A program made the position numbers and the translations under genes. The notes beneath the pieces were generated by a model. It was not told the origin of the DNA. It did not search any database and saw only the letters and a list, made by a program, of their open reading frames with translations. From Parvularculaceae bacterium (lineage in GTDB: Bacteria > Pseudomonadota > Alphaproteobacteria > Caulobacterales > Parvularculaceae), in assembly GCA_013389105.1 (NCBI GenBank), contig JACADZ010000022.1, positions 1-64,000 on the forward strand: DNA of 64,000 bases, in the 5' to 3' direction. Positions 1 through 6,743 of this stretch are shown one piece after another (positions within the stretch are counted from its first letter, which is position 1; each line of letters opens with the position of its first letter).

Positions 1-583
1 CAGCGAGACGCTCGGCTTCCGCCTGAAGTTCAGCCAGCGGATCAATTGCGACGGCCGGTTCGGGCGCGGCTTCGGCCGCAGGAGCCTCCAACGGCGCTGA
101 TTCGGACGCGGCGCCCGGGGCCGGCGAAATTGGCGCAGCCGAGGCGGCGGGGGCGCCTCGGTCGACGGTTGCAGCCGCGCTCGGCGCGCTGGTCTGGACC
201 CGATCGTCGGTGGACGGAACAACCTCGGCCGCGCCTGTGAGCGCCGCGTCCGGCGCGACCGGATCGGGGACCGGAAGAACAACGGGAGCGGGAGCCTCGT
301 CGGCCGTTTCGGCGAGGCCGGTCGCGACCTGCGGCTCCGGCGCCCCCGGTGCGGCGTCGCCTTTTCCCTTCAGGAAGCTCGCGACGGCGTAATAGCCGGC
401 GCCGGCGAGGCCGAGCGTCGCCACGGCGGCGAGGCCGATGGGCCAGAGGCGGCGCTTCTTCACCGGCGCTTGCGATGCGCCGGGCTCGGGCCCTGCTGCC
501 GTCGCGCGCGCCGGTTCGACGAGTTCCGCCTCGACTTCGGGCGGCTCCGAAGGTTCGCCCTGTTGCGCCGTCGAGGTGGTCAC
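1..583 (-). CDS. Mitofilin (Mic60)-like inner-membrane protein, partial
   Basis: The reading frame starts at a GTG (583) preceded by GGAG and runs off the left edge of the window, so only about 194 N-terminal residues are visible. They show a short acidic cytoplasmic stretch, a basic KKRR patch, one membrane segment at about residues 48–66, then a long Ala/Pro/Glu-rich linker that begins to turn into a charged, coiled-coil-like region at the edge. In alphaproteobacteria a mitofilin-domain protein (COG4223) with this architecture normally lies just downstream of hemD, as here. The conserved C-terminal mitofilin domain lies outside the window, so the family call rests on architecture and position. 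Confidence 0.7.
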   Translation of the reverse strand, partial: MTTSTAQQGEPSEPPEVEAELVEPARATAAGPEPGASQAPVKKRRLWPIGLAAVATLGLAGAGYYAVASFLKGKGDAAPGAPEPQVATGLAETADEAPAPVVLPVPDPVAPDAALTGAAEVVPSTDDRVQTSAPSAAATVDRGAPAASAAPISPAPGAASESAPLEAPAAEAAPEPAVAIDPLAELQAEAERLA

Positions 584-611
584 CGCCCGCTCCGAAATGC
601 TCGCACCGCTT

Positions 612-1331
612 CTATCTGGCCGCGGCGATGGCGTCGATCAATGCGCCGGCGGTCGGGCGAACCGCCACCGCCTTGCGGGCCCAGCCGGGGCCGGCGGCCT
701 CGGCGACGGCGGCGCTGAGGCAGGCCGCGCCAGTCTTGGCGATGGCTGCGTCTAGCGCCGCCGCTGACGCCGCTGCGCAGAAGAGCCGCGCGCTGCGCGG
801 CGAAAAGTGGGCGACCCAGGCCCCTCCCCGTTCAAGCGCCGCCGCGGCTTCGCGCGAAATCGTTTCGATCGGCGTCGCCGCGTAACCGACGACCCGGCGG
901 GCCTCAACGCCCGCCTGCCTCAGCCTGCCGACCAGATCGCCCGTCTCCTCGCGACCGACCACATGAAGGACGCGTTCTCGACGCTCGGGCGCCTGAGCCG
1001 CGATCAGGGCCGAGAGCGCGTCGGCGTTGCTTGCGCCCGCGATCACGTCGCCGAATCCGGCCGCCCTCGCCGCCTCAGCCGTCGCCTCGCCTACTGCATA
1101 AACGCGCAGTCCCGCCGCTCCGCCGGACTGAAGGTATGACCTGACGGCGTTCGCCGAGGTGAAGGCGAGCGCCTCCCCCCGGCCGATTTCGCCGCTGATG
1201 TCGATCGGATCGATGCGCAGGACTGGAGAAAGAATGGCGGTCATCCCCCTCCCCGCCAGCAGGCTCGCGAAAGCGGCGGCGTCGGGCGCCGGCCGGGTCA
1301 CGATGACGCTGGTTTTCTCGGGCGCCTGCAT
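612..1331 (-). CDS. hemD: Uroporphyrinogen-III synthase
   Basis: This 239-residue protein has the two-lobe HemD layout: an N-terminal VIVTRP strand, the AFTSANAV turn, VYAVGEATAEAAR, then the second lobe with HVVGRE and VAHFSPRSA, ending in a C-terminal ALIDAI helix. It closes linear hydroxymethylbilane into uroporphyrinogen III with inversion of ring D, the branch point to heme and other tetrapyrroles, in the cytoplasm. Its stop is 28 bases before the mitofilin-like gene, which suggests one transcript. It is divergent from tsaD. The usual partner hemC, commonly found between tsaD and hemD in this group, is absent here. Confidence 0.9.
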   Translation of the reverse strand: MQAPEKTSVIVTRPAPDAAAFASLLAGRGMTAILSPVLRIDPIDISGEIGRGEALAFTSANAVRSYLQSGGAAGLRVYAVGEATAEAARAAGFGDVIAGASNADALSALIAAQAPERRERVLHVVGREETGDLVGRLRQAGVEARRVVGYAATPIETISREAAAALERGGAWVAHFSPRSARLFCAAASAAALDAAIAKTGAACLSAAVAEAAGPGWARKAVAVRPTAGALIDAIAAAR

Positions 1332-1396
1332 CGGCTCTTGGGCTAAGGGAACGATCGGCTCGGGACTACGGTCCGGACTTCAGGGAGATTTGCAAG

Positions 1397-2488
1397 CTGA
1401 CTCTCGTACTCGGCATCGAATCAAGCTGCGACGACACCGCCGCCGCGGTCATCCGGCGCGAGGCCGACGGTCGCTGCACGATCCTCTCCAACGTCGTGCG
1501 CACCGATCTCGCCGAGCATGCGGCCTTCGGCGGCGTCGTGCCGGAAGTGGCGGCGCGGGCGCATGCGGTCATCCTCGACCGCGTCATCGGCGAGGCGCTC
1601 AGTCGCGCGTCGGTTTCGCCGGGCGACCTCGATGCGATCGCCGCCGCGGCGGGACCCGGCCTCATCGGCGGCGTCATGGTCGGCCTCACCACCGCGAAGG
1701 CGATGGCCCTCGCCCATAAACTCCACCTCATCCCGATCAACCATCTCGAAGGCCATGCCCTGTCGGCGCGCATGACCGAGCGCGTCGATTTTCCCTTCCT
1801 TCTGCTGCTCGTCTCCGGCGGCCATACCCAGCTCGTGCTGGTCGACGGCGTCGGGCGCTACCGGCGGCTTGGCACCACCATCGACGACGCGGCCGGCGAG
1901 GCCTTCGACAAATCGGCCAAGCTCCTCGGGCTCGGCCAGCCGGGGGGCCCCTGCATCGAGGCGGCGGCCAGGAACGGCCGGGCCGACCGCTTCCGCTTTC
2001 CGGCGCCGCTCGCGGGGCGCGCGGGCAGCGACTTCTCGCTCTCCGGGATGAAGACGGCGCTGCGACTCGCCGCCGAAGATCTCGCCGCGCCCACAAAGCG
2101 CGATGTCGCCGATCTCGCCGCCTCGTTCCAGTCGGCGGTCGCGCGCCATCTCGCCGGCCAGACCGGGAAGGCGCTGGAGCGCCTCGCGGATGAAGGCGTC
2201 GCGGTCGGCTCGCTGGTCGCGGCCGGCGGCGTCGCCGCCAATGGCGCGATCCTCGCCGAGCTCAGCGCGATAGCCTCAGATAGAGGGCTTGCGCTTGTTG
2301 TTCCGCCTGCGAAATATTGTACCGACAACGGCGCGATGATCGCCTGGGCCGGAGCGGAACGCCTTGCCTCGGGCAAGACGGTCTCGCGCGAGGAGGCGCT
2401 CGCTTTTGCGCCGCGGCCGCGCTGGCCCCTGGCCGACCCCATCGTCGGAGCCGAGTTCGGGGGCGGCCGCAAAGGCCCGAAAGCCTGA
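1397..2488 (+). CDS. tsaD: tRNA N6-adenosine threonylcarbamoyltransferase TsaD (Kae1/Gcp/YgjD)
   Basis: TsaD transfers the threonylcarbamoyl group to A37 of ANN-decoding tRNAs, working with TsaB and TsaE. The conserved N-terminal ASKHA segment (LVLGIESSCDDTAAA) begins directly after codon 1397 and the metal-binding HLEGH motif follows near residue 115. The only usual start codon in this frame is GTG at 1496, which would remove that N-terminal motif. No ATG, GTG or TTG lies in frame further upstream in the intergenic region. A Shine-Dalgarno-like AGGGAG at 1382–1387 sits nine bases before a CTG at 1397, so I place a CTG start there; ATT at 1388 is the alternative. The product is 363 residues, normal for the family. 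Confidence 0.9.
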   Translation: MTLVLGIESSCDDTAAAVIRREADGRCTILSNVVRTDLAEHAAFGGVVPEVAARAHAVILDRVIGEALSRASVSPGDLDAIAAAAGPGLIGGVMVGLTTAKAMALAHKLHLIPINHLEGHALSARMTERVDFPFLLLLVSGGHTQLVLVDGVGRYRRLGTTIDDAAGEAFDKSAKLLGLGQPGGPCIEAAARNGRADRFRFPAPLAGRAGSDFSLSGMKTALRLAAEDLAAPTKRDVADLAASFQSAVARHLAGQTGKALERLADEGVAVGSLVAAGGVAANGAILAELSAIASDRGLALVVPPAKYCTDNGAMIAWAGAERLASGKTVSREEALAFAPRPRWPLADPIVGAEFGGGRKGPKA

Positions 2489-2528
2489 AAAAAGAAATGG
2501 CGCGGAAGCCGGGCAGAGCTTCCGCGCC
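2486..2528 (-). terminator. Rho-independent terminator reading leftward
   Basis: A perfect 11-bp inverted repeat (GGCGCGGAAGC at 2499–2509 with its complement at 2518–2528) is followed, on the minus strand, by a U-rich run (ATTTCTTTTTT, 2487–2498). It lies about 95 bases beyond the stop of the 31-residue gene at 2624–2719 and ends that transcript. It also falls just after the tsaD stop, but the plus-strand side lacks a T run. Confidence 0.75.
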
Positions 2529-2623
2529 TTGGAGCCGACCCGGCGTCGGGGAGGGGCAAGTCCGCCTCAAGGGGGGCAGGGAGGGTCGGACTGTGACGCC
2601 GGGCCGGCGTCGTTCGCTTGACC

Positions 2624-2719
2624 TTAGATGATGATGTAGTCGGCGAAGGCCACGAGGCCGGCGATGCCGATGGTTCCAAGAATCAGAGTGATGCCGAGAC
2701 GGATGGGTAGGCTGGACAT
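2624..2719 (-). CDS. 31-residue single-pass membrane protein
   Basis: A short frame from ATG at 2719 to TAA at 2624 encodes 31 residues: MSSLPIRLG, then a continuous hydrophobic span of about 20 residues rich in Ile, Leu, Gly and Ala, ending in ADYIII. It looks like a single-pass inner-membrane microprotein with a short basic cytoplasmic N-terminus. Three things support it as a real gene: a sigma70-like promoter upstream (2785–2813), a strong leftward terminator downstream (2486–2528), and no other good frame between them. The ribosome site is only purine-rich (GAAAGAAG). I do not recognise a family, and function is unknown. Confidence 0.6.
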   Translation of the reverse strand: MSSLPIRLGITLILGTIGIAGLVAFADYIII

Positions 2720-2784
2720 GTTTCTTCTTTCTCGCCCCGTGTGACGGGATACCGGCCGACAGGGCGTTTGGCTGTTGCCCGCCA

Positions 2785-2813
2785 GACTTAGGTCGGCGAG
2801 CATAAAATGTCAA
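2785..2813 (-). promoter_or_regulatory. Sigma70-type promoter for the 31-residue gene
   Basis: On the minus strand a perfect TTGACA (complement of 2808–2813) is separated by exactly 17 bases from TAAGTC (complement of 2785–2790). The surrounding 2800–2840 stretch is strikingly AT-rich for this genome. Initiation would fall near 2778, leaving a leader of about 60 bases before the ATG at 2719. Confidence 0.55.
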
Positions 2814-2839
2814 TGAATATTTTTTGGATTATTCAGCAT

Positions 2840-3490
2840 TCACGCTATCGTGACGCCCCGGTTCTGCTCGGCGCGGCACGACAAGCCGTCGAGGAGGAGG
2901 GCGATCACCTCGTCGAGTTCGGCTGACAGAACGTCATACTCGCCCTCGTGGAACACGGCGGGACTGGTGAATCGGAACACGGCGTCCTGCACGATCTTCG
3001 CCCGGCGGCGCTGGTCGCAGGATTCGAAGGCGCCCGCAGCGGCGCCTTCCTCCAGAAGCCGGGCCAAGATCTCGCCTTCGGCCGTCTCCCACTCCACCGC
3101 GAACTCGGGCCGTTCGGTGAGGATGACCTGGGTCAGCTCATAAGCCTTCGGGTTGTTGTGCCAGCGGTGATAGGCAAGGCGGAACTTGGTCCGCAGGACC
3201 TGGCGCAGACGTTCAGGCGGCGAAGCGCCGGATTCGGCCGCGACGGCCCTCAGCTCCGCCATCTGGCCCTCGCGCAGCCGGCGGGCGAAAGCCTCAGCCA
3301 GGTCGAGTTTCGATGGGAAGTAGCGGTAGAGATTGCCCGGCGACATGTTGCAGTCGCCCGCGATCTCCGACATGGTCGTCTTCCCGTAGCCGTAGTGCAG
3401 GAAGCGCTTGCCTGCGGCTGCGAGAATCCGCTGCGACACCTCGTCGGGCTTTCCGCCGACGCCGGCGTCAATGTCGACTGAACCTGTCAT
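2840..3490 (-). CDS. TetR/AcrR family transcriptional regulator
   Basis: This 216-residue repressor has a classic TetR N-terminal helix-turn-helix: ILAAAGKRFLHYGYGKTTMSEIA, here spanning about residues 21–43, followed by NMSPGNLYRYFPSK, the recognition helix and turn. The C-terminal ligand-binding part is not diagnostic. The gene is divergent from gpsA with only 24 bases between the start codons, and a TCAAG/CTTGA inverted repeat spans that gap. It may therefore control itself and influence gpsA. It separates tsaD from gpsA, which are usually adjacent in related genomes, so it may be an insertion. The ligand is unknown. Confidence 0.88.
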   Translation of the reverse strand: MTGSVDIDAGVGGKPDEVSQRILAAAGKRFLHYGYGKTTMSEIAGDCNMSPGNLYRYFPSKLDLAEAFARRLREGQMAELRAVAAESGASPPERLRQVLRTKFRLAYHRWHNNPKAYELTQVILTERPEFAVEWETAEGEILARLLEEGAAAGAFESCDQRRRAKIVQDAVFRFTSPAVFHEGEYDVLSAELDEVIALLLDGLSCRAEQNRGVTIA

Positions 3491-3515
3491 TCAAGATTCA
3501 CTCTATTCGACTTGA
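3491..3515. promoter_or_regulatory. Possible TetR operator in the tetR–gpsA gap
   Basis: TCAAG (3491–3495) and CTTGA (3511–3515) form an inverted repeat spaced by 15 bases. It fills the entire gap between the divergent start codons. The arms are short, so this is a suggestion based on position and symmetry only. Confidence 0.25.
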
Positions 3516-4525
3516 TGCCCAGCGCCCAGCCATACGAGACAGTCTCGGTCATCGGCGGCGGCGCCTGGGGAACGGCCCTTGCAAACCTCTGCCGACGCAA
3601 CGGATCGGCCACGACGATCTGGGCCCGGGAGGCGGACGTGGTCGAGGCCATACGCGCCACCCGTGAGAACCGGATTTTCCTCCCGGGCGTGCCGCTTGAT
3701 GCGGGGCTGAGGGCGACCGGAGACCTCGCCGAAGCTGGCAGGGCCGAGGCGCTTGTCTTCGTCGTGCCGATGCAGTTTGCGCGCTCGGCGCTCGGCGCGC
3801 TGCGCGCGTCGGCCAGCGCGGATGCGCCAGTCATCCTCTGTTCGAAGGGCATCGAGCAGGGGACGGGCCTCCTCCTCACCGAAGTCTTCGGCGAGGTATG
3901 GCCGGGAGCGGCCCCTGCGGTGCTGTCGGGGCCGAGCTTCGCGCGCGACGTCGCGCGCGGGCTGCCGACCGCGGTCACCGTCGCGGCCGGCGACCCGGGG
4001 GTCGGGGCCCGCTGGATCGCGACGCTCGGCGCCCCGCATTTCCGGCCCTACCTGTCCGACGACCTCATCGGCGTCGAACTGGGCGGCGCGGTGAAGAACG
4101 TTCTCGCCATCGGCGCCGGGGCCGTAATCGGGCGCGGGCTCGGCGACAGCGCGCGGGCGGCGCTGATCGCCCGCGGCTTCGCCGAAATGCAGCGGCTCGG
4201 CGCCGCCATCGGCGCGAAGCGCGAAACCATGGCCGGCCTTTCCGGGCTCGGCGATTTGATCCTCACCGCGTGTTCGGCGCAGTCTCGGAATTTCTCGCTC
4301 GGCGCCGAACTCGGGAAGGGCGGGCGGCTTTCAGACATCCTCGCCTCTCGCCAGTCGGTGGCCGAGGGCGTGGCGACGGCGCCTGCGGTCGTGGCGCGCG
4401 CGCGCAAGGCCGGGGTCGAGACGCCGGTCTGCGCCGCCGTCGCCGACCTGCTCAGCGGCATCAAGCCCCTCGATGCGATCATCGCCGAGCTGCTGGCGCG
4501 GCCGCTGAAAAGCGAATCCGACTGA
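3515..4525 (+). CDS. gpsA: Glycerol-3-phosphate dehydrogenase [NAD(P)+]
   Basis: GpsA reduces dihydroxyacetone phosphate to sn-glycerol 3-phosphate, the backbone for phospholipids. The 336-residue protein opens with the Rossmann motif VIGGGAWGTALA (about residues 11–22). It carries LSGPSFARDV and the catalytic-domain signature GVELGGAVKNVLAIGAG, with the conserved Lys, followed by GLSGLGDLILT. I use the ATG at 3515; a TTG directly before it is the alternative. No clear ribosome site is visible in the 24-base gap from the divergent TetR gene, so the mRNA may be leaderless. The CPBP protease gene follows 17 bases after the stop. Confidence 0.95.
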   Translation: MPSAQPYETVSVIGGGAWGTALANLCRRNGSATTIWAREADVVEAIRATRENRIFLPGVPLDAGLRATGDLAEAGRAEALVFVVPMQFARSALGALRASASADAPVILCSKGIEQGTGLLLTEVFGEVWPGAAPAVLSGPSFARDVARGLPTAVTVAAGDPGVGARWIATLGAPHFRPYLSDDLIGVELGGAVKNVLAIGAGAVIGRGLGDSARAALIARGFAEMQRLGAAIGAKRETMAGLSGLGDLILTACSAQSRNFSLGAELGKGGRLSDILASRQSVAEGVATAPAVVARARKAGVETPVCAAVADLLSGIKPLDAIIAELLARPLKSESD

Positions 4526-4542
4526 ACCGGGGGCGTTGGCTG

Positions 4543-5304
4543 GTGCGCAGACCGATGGCTTGGGTTCTGGCGGGGGCGATGCTCCTCGGTTTGGCGAGCG
4601 CCGCTTTCTCCGGGCCGATATTGCGGCCGTTGCTGTCGGCGACGCCGCTAGCGGAGATCCGTTACGGCGTCTCGACGGCGATCAACCTGGTCGACCTCGC
4701 CGTCCTTGCGGCGGTCATCCTCGCCCTCGGCGGTCGCGACGGCCGCAACCTTCTTGCAGTGTCGGGCCTGTCCGCGCCGATCGCCCGTCCGGCGCTCTTC
4801 GCGGCGGCGATCTTGGGACCGCTGGCGGCGACCGCCGCCCTCTTGGCGCCTGTTGCGGACGACCTCGATCCGATCGCGCTCGGGATGACCGGCATCGCCT
4901 TCCCGGCGATGGAGGAGATCGGCTTCCGCGGTCTCGCGATCGGCGCGCTGATGAGGCTGTGCGGCTGGAGATTCCCGCCGGCGGCGCTCGCCCCCGCGGC
5001 CCTGTTCGGCCTGGCGCATCTGGCCCAGGGCGACGCGCCGGCGGAGATCGCCGGCGTTGTCGCCGTCACCGCTTTGGGCGGGCTCTTATTCGGCTGGCTG
5101 TTCGTGCGCTGGGGATTCAATCTCTGGCCGCCGATCTTTCTCCATGCCGGCCTCAACACGGCGTGGTCGGTCTTCGATCTCGGCGACAACGCGGTCGGCG
5201 GCTGGCTCGGCAACGCCCTTCGGCTCGGCGCCGTCGCCGCCGCGATCGGCCTCACGCTGTTGCTCAGCCCAAGGATGAAAGAGTCAAAGGAGCCCCGCGT
5301 CTGA
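4543..5304 (+). CDS. CPBP family intramembrane glutamic protease
   Basis: This 253-residue polytopic membrane protein has the CPBP (Abi/CAAX-processing) motifs in order: MEEIGFRG (EExxxR, motif 1), FGLAHLAQG (FxxxH, motif 2) and FLHAGLNTAW (HxxxN-type motif 3). About seven hydrophobic segments are visible. The GTG at 4543 gives a basic N-terminus (VRRP) before the first helix; an ATG at 4555 is also possible. It follows gpsA by 17 bases and is probably co-transcribed. Its last 21 bases overlap the tail of the convergent PfkB gene. The substrate is unknown; homologues act in prenyl-protein maturation or peptide self-immunity. Confidence 0.85.
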   Translation: MRRPMAWVLAGAMLLGLASAAFSGPILRPLLSATPLAEIRYGVSTAINLVDLAVLAAVILALGGRDGRNLLAVSGLSAPIARPALFAAAILGPLAATAALLAPVADDLDPIALGMTGIAFPAMEEIGFRGLAIGALMRLCGWRFPPAALAPAALFGLAHLAQGDAPAEIAGVVAVTALGGLLFGWLFVRWGFNLWPPIFLHAGLNTAWSVFDLGDNAVGGWLGNALRLGAVAAAIGLTLLLSPRMKESKEPRV

Positions 5305-6282
5305 AGCCAGCGCCTTGAGACTCTGCTCCGGGCGAGCGCCGAAATGACTGATCACTTCTGACGCCGCAAGCGAGCCCAGCGACCCGGCGCGCTTCAAATC
5401 GAAGTCGCGGGCGAGGCCGAACAGCAGTCCCGCCGCATAGGCGTCGCCGGCCCCGGTCGTATCGACGAGGCGAGGGGGCTTCACCGGCTCGATGGTCACG
5501 ACGTCGCCGCCGCGCGGTATGAGGATCGATCCCTTCTCGGACAGGGTGACGGCGGTGAGCGGGCAAAGCTCGCGGGCCTTGCGCGCGATGACCCCGAGAT
5601 CGGACGATTGGAACAGCGTCTCCGCCTCGCGCTCATTGGCGAGCAGCACGTCGACATGCGCCCCGATGAAATCGATGAGGTATTCGTGCTGGCGATCGAC
5701 GCAGCTTGAGTCCGAGAGGGTGAGCGCCGCCCGCTTTCCCGCCGCTTTCGCGCCAAGACAGGCCTTGATGAAAGCCTGACGCGCCACCGTCTGCTCAAAA
5801 AGGTAGCCCTCGAAGAAGGTGATGGCCGCGCGCGCGACCATGCCGACGTCGATGTCCTCGGGCGACACGAGCCCGGCGGCGCCAAGATAGGTCGTCATCG
5901 ACCGCTGCGCGTCCTTGGTGACGTTGATGAGGCAGCGGCCCGTGCCAGGTCCGCCTTCGAGCGGCGCGGTCGAAAACTCGACGCCGAGGGCGCAGAGCTC
6001 GCGCCGGAACGCCTCGCCGAGCCGATCCGCCGCGACCTTGCCGACGAAACCGCCGCGACCGCCGAGCGAGGCGAGGCAGGCGATCGAGTTCGCCGCCGAG
6101 CCGCCCGAGACTTCGCGGCCCGGCTTCATCGCGGCGTGGATCGTCTCCGCGCGGTCCTCATCGACGAGGATCATGCCGCCCTTCGGAACGCCGTGAGCGG
6201 CGAGAAAAGCGTCGTCCGCTTCCGCGAGCACGTCGACGATGGCGTTGCCGACGCCGATGACGTCGAGCGGAGGCTTGGCCAT
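5284..6282 (-). CDS. PfkB-family kinase, adenosine kinase-like
   Basis: The 332-residue protein has the ribokinase fold signatures: VIGVGNAIVDVLAEADD at the N-terminus, SGGSAANSIACLASLGGRGGFVGKV (first PfkB pattern), and DTTGAGDAYAAGLLFGL near residue 290, whose GAGD forms the anion hole with the catalytic Asp. Relatives in alphaproteobacteria are usually annotated as adenosine kinase, phosphorylating adenosine to AMP in purine salvage. Substrate preference cannot be read from sequence alone, and a sugar or nucleoside kinase is possible. The gene is convergent with and overlaps the CPBP protease gene. Confidence 0.85.
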   Translation of the reverse strand: MAKPPLDVIGVGNAIVDVLAEADDAFLAAHGVPKGGMILVDEDRAETIHAAMKPGREVSGGSAANSIACLASLGGRGGFVGKVAADRLGEAFRRELCALGVEFSTAPLEGGPGTGRCLINVTKDAQRSMTTYLGAAGLVSPEDIDVGMVARAAITFFEGYLFEQTVARQAFIKACLGAKAAGKRAALTLSDSSCVDRQHEYLIDFIGAHVDVLLANEREAETLFQSSDLGVIARKARELCPLTAVTLSEKGSILIPRGGDVVTIEPVKPPRLVDTTGAGDAYAAGLLFGLARDFDLKRAGSLGSLAASEVISHFGARPEQSLKALASDAGLL

Positions 6283-6362
6283 GAATTCCCTCTCGTTGCG
6301 GCGCGCGGCCGGGCGCGCTTATAAGGTCGCCCTCCCGATCAGGCAAATTCGAGAGGGCGGCG

Positions 6363-6743
6363 ATGCTTCGAAATGGGCTCATGGCGATGCTTCTTGTCGC
6401 CGCAGGCGCGTGCGCGACGACGGGCAAGCCCGACGCGAAGGCCCCGCAGGCGGAGAAGCCGCTCGCCGGCAAGGCCTATCTGCGGCAGGAAGACCTGGCC
6501 GGAAAGGAGGCCCGCGTCATCGACGAACGCCTCGGCGTTCCGGCGCTCAAGCGCGCGGAAGGCAAGGGCGAGTTCAGGCGCTACGCCTTTCTGTCGTGCT
6601 CGCTCATCGTCATTCTGTATCCTGACGACAAGGGAAAGGTGCGCGTGCAGCACCTCGACGCGGCCGCCAGGGTGTCGGGAGACCCTAAGCCCGATCTTGA
6701 CCAGTGCCTGGCGCGAGGGCCGGCGCCGGTCGGGACGAGCTGA
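6363..6743 (+). CDS. Small putative lipoprotein
   Basis: A 126-residue protein starts at ATG 6363 after GAGAGGG. Its N-terminus is a basic-hydrophobic signal with a loose lipobox ending AAGAC at about residue 17, so a lipid-anchored periplasmic protein is likely. The mature part contains KAYLRQEDLAGK and the stretch RYAFLSCSLIVILYPDD, and no domain I recognise. Related short lipoproteins with a single Cys and a predicted beta-rich fold occur in alphaproteobacteria, but I cannot assign a function. Its last 59 bases overlap the tail of the convergent ampG. Confidence 0.7.
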   Translation: MLRNGLMAMLLVAAGACATTGKPDAKAPQAEKPLAGKAYLRQEDLAGKEARVIDERLGVPALKRAEGKGEFRRYAFLSCSLIVILYPDDKGKVRVQHLDAAARVSGDPKPDLDQCLARGPAPVGTS

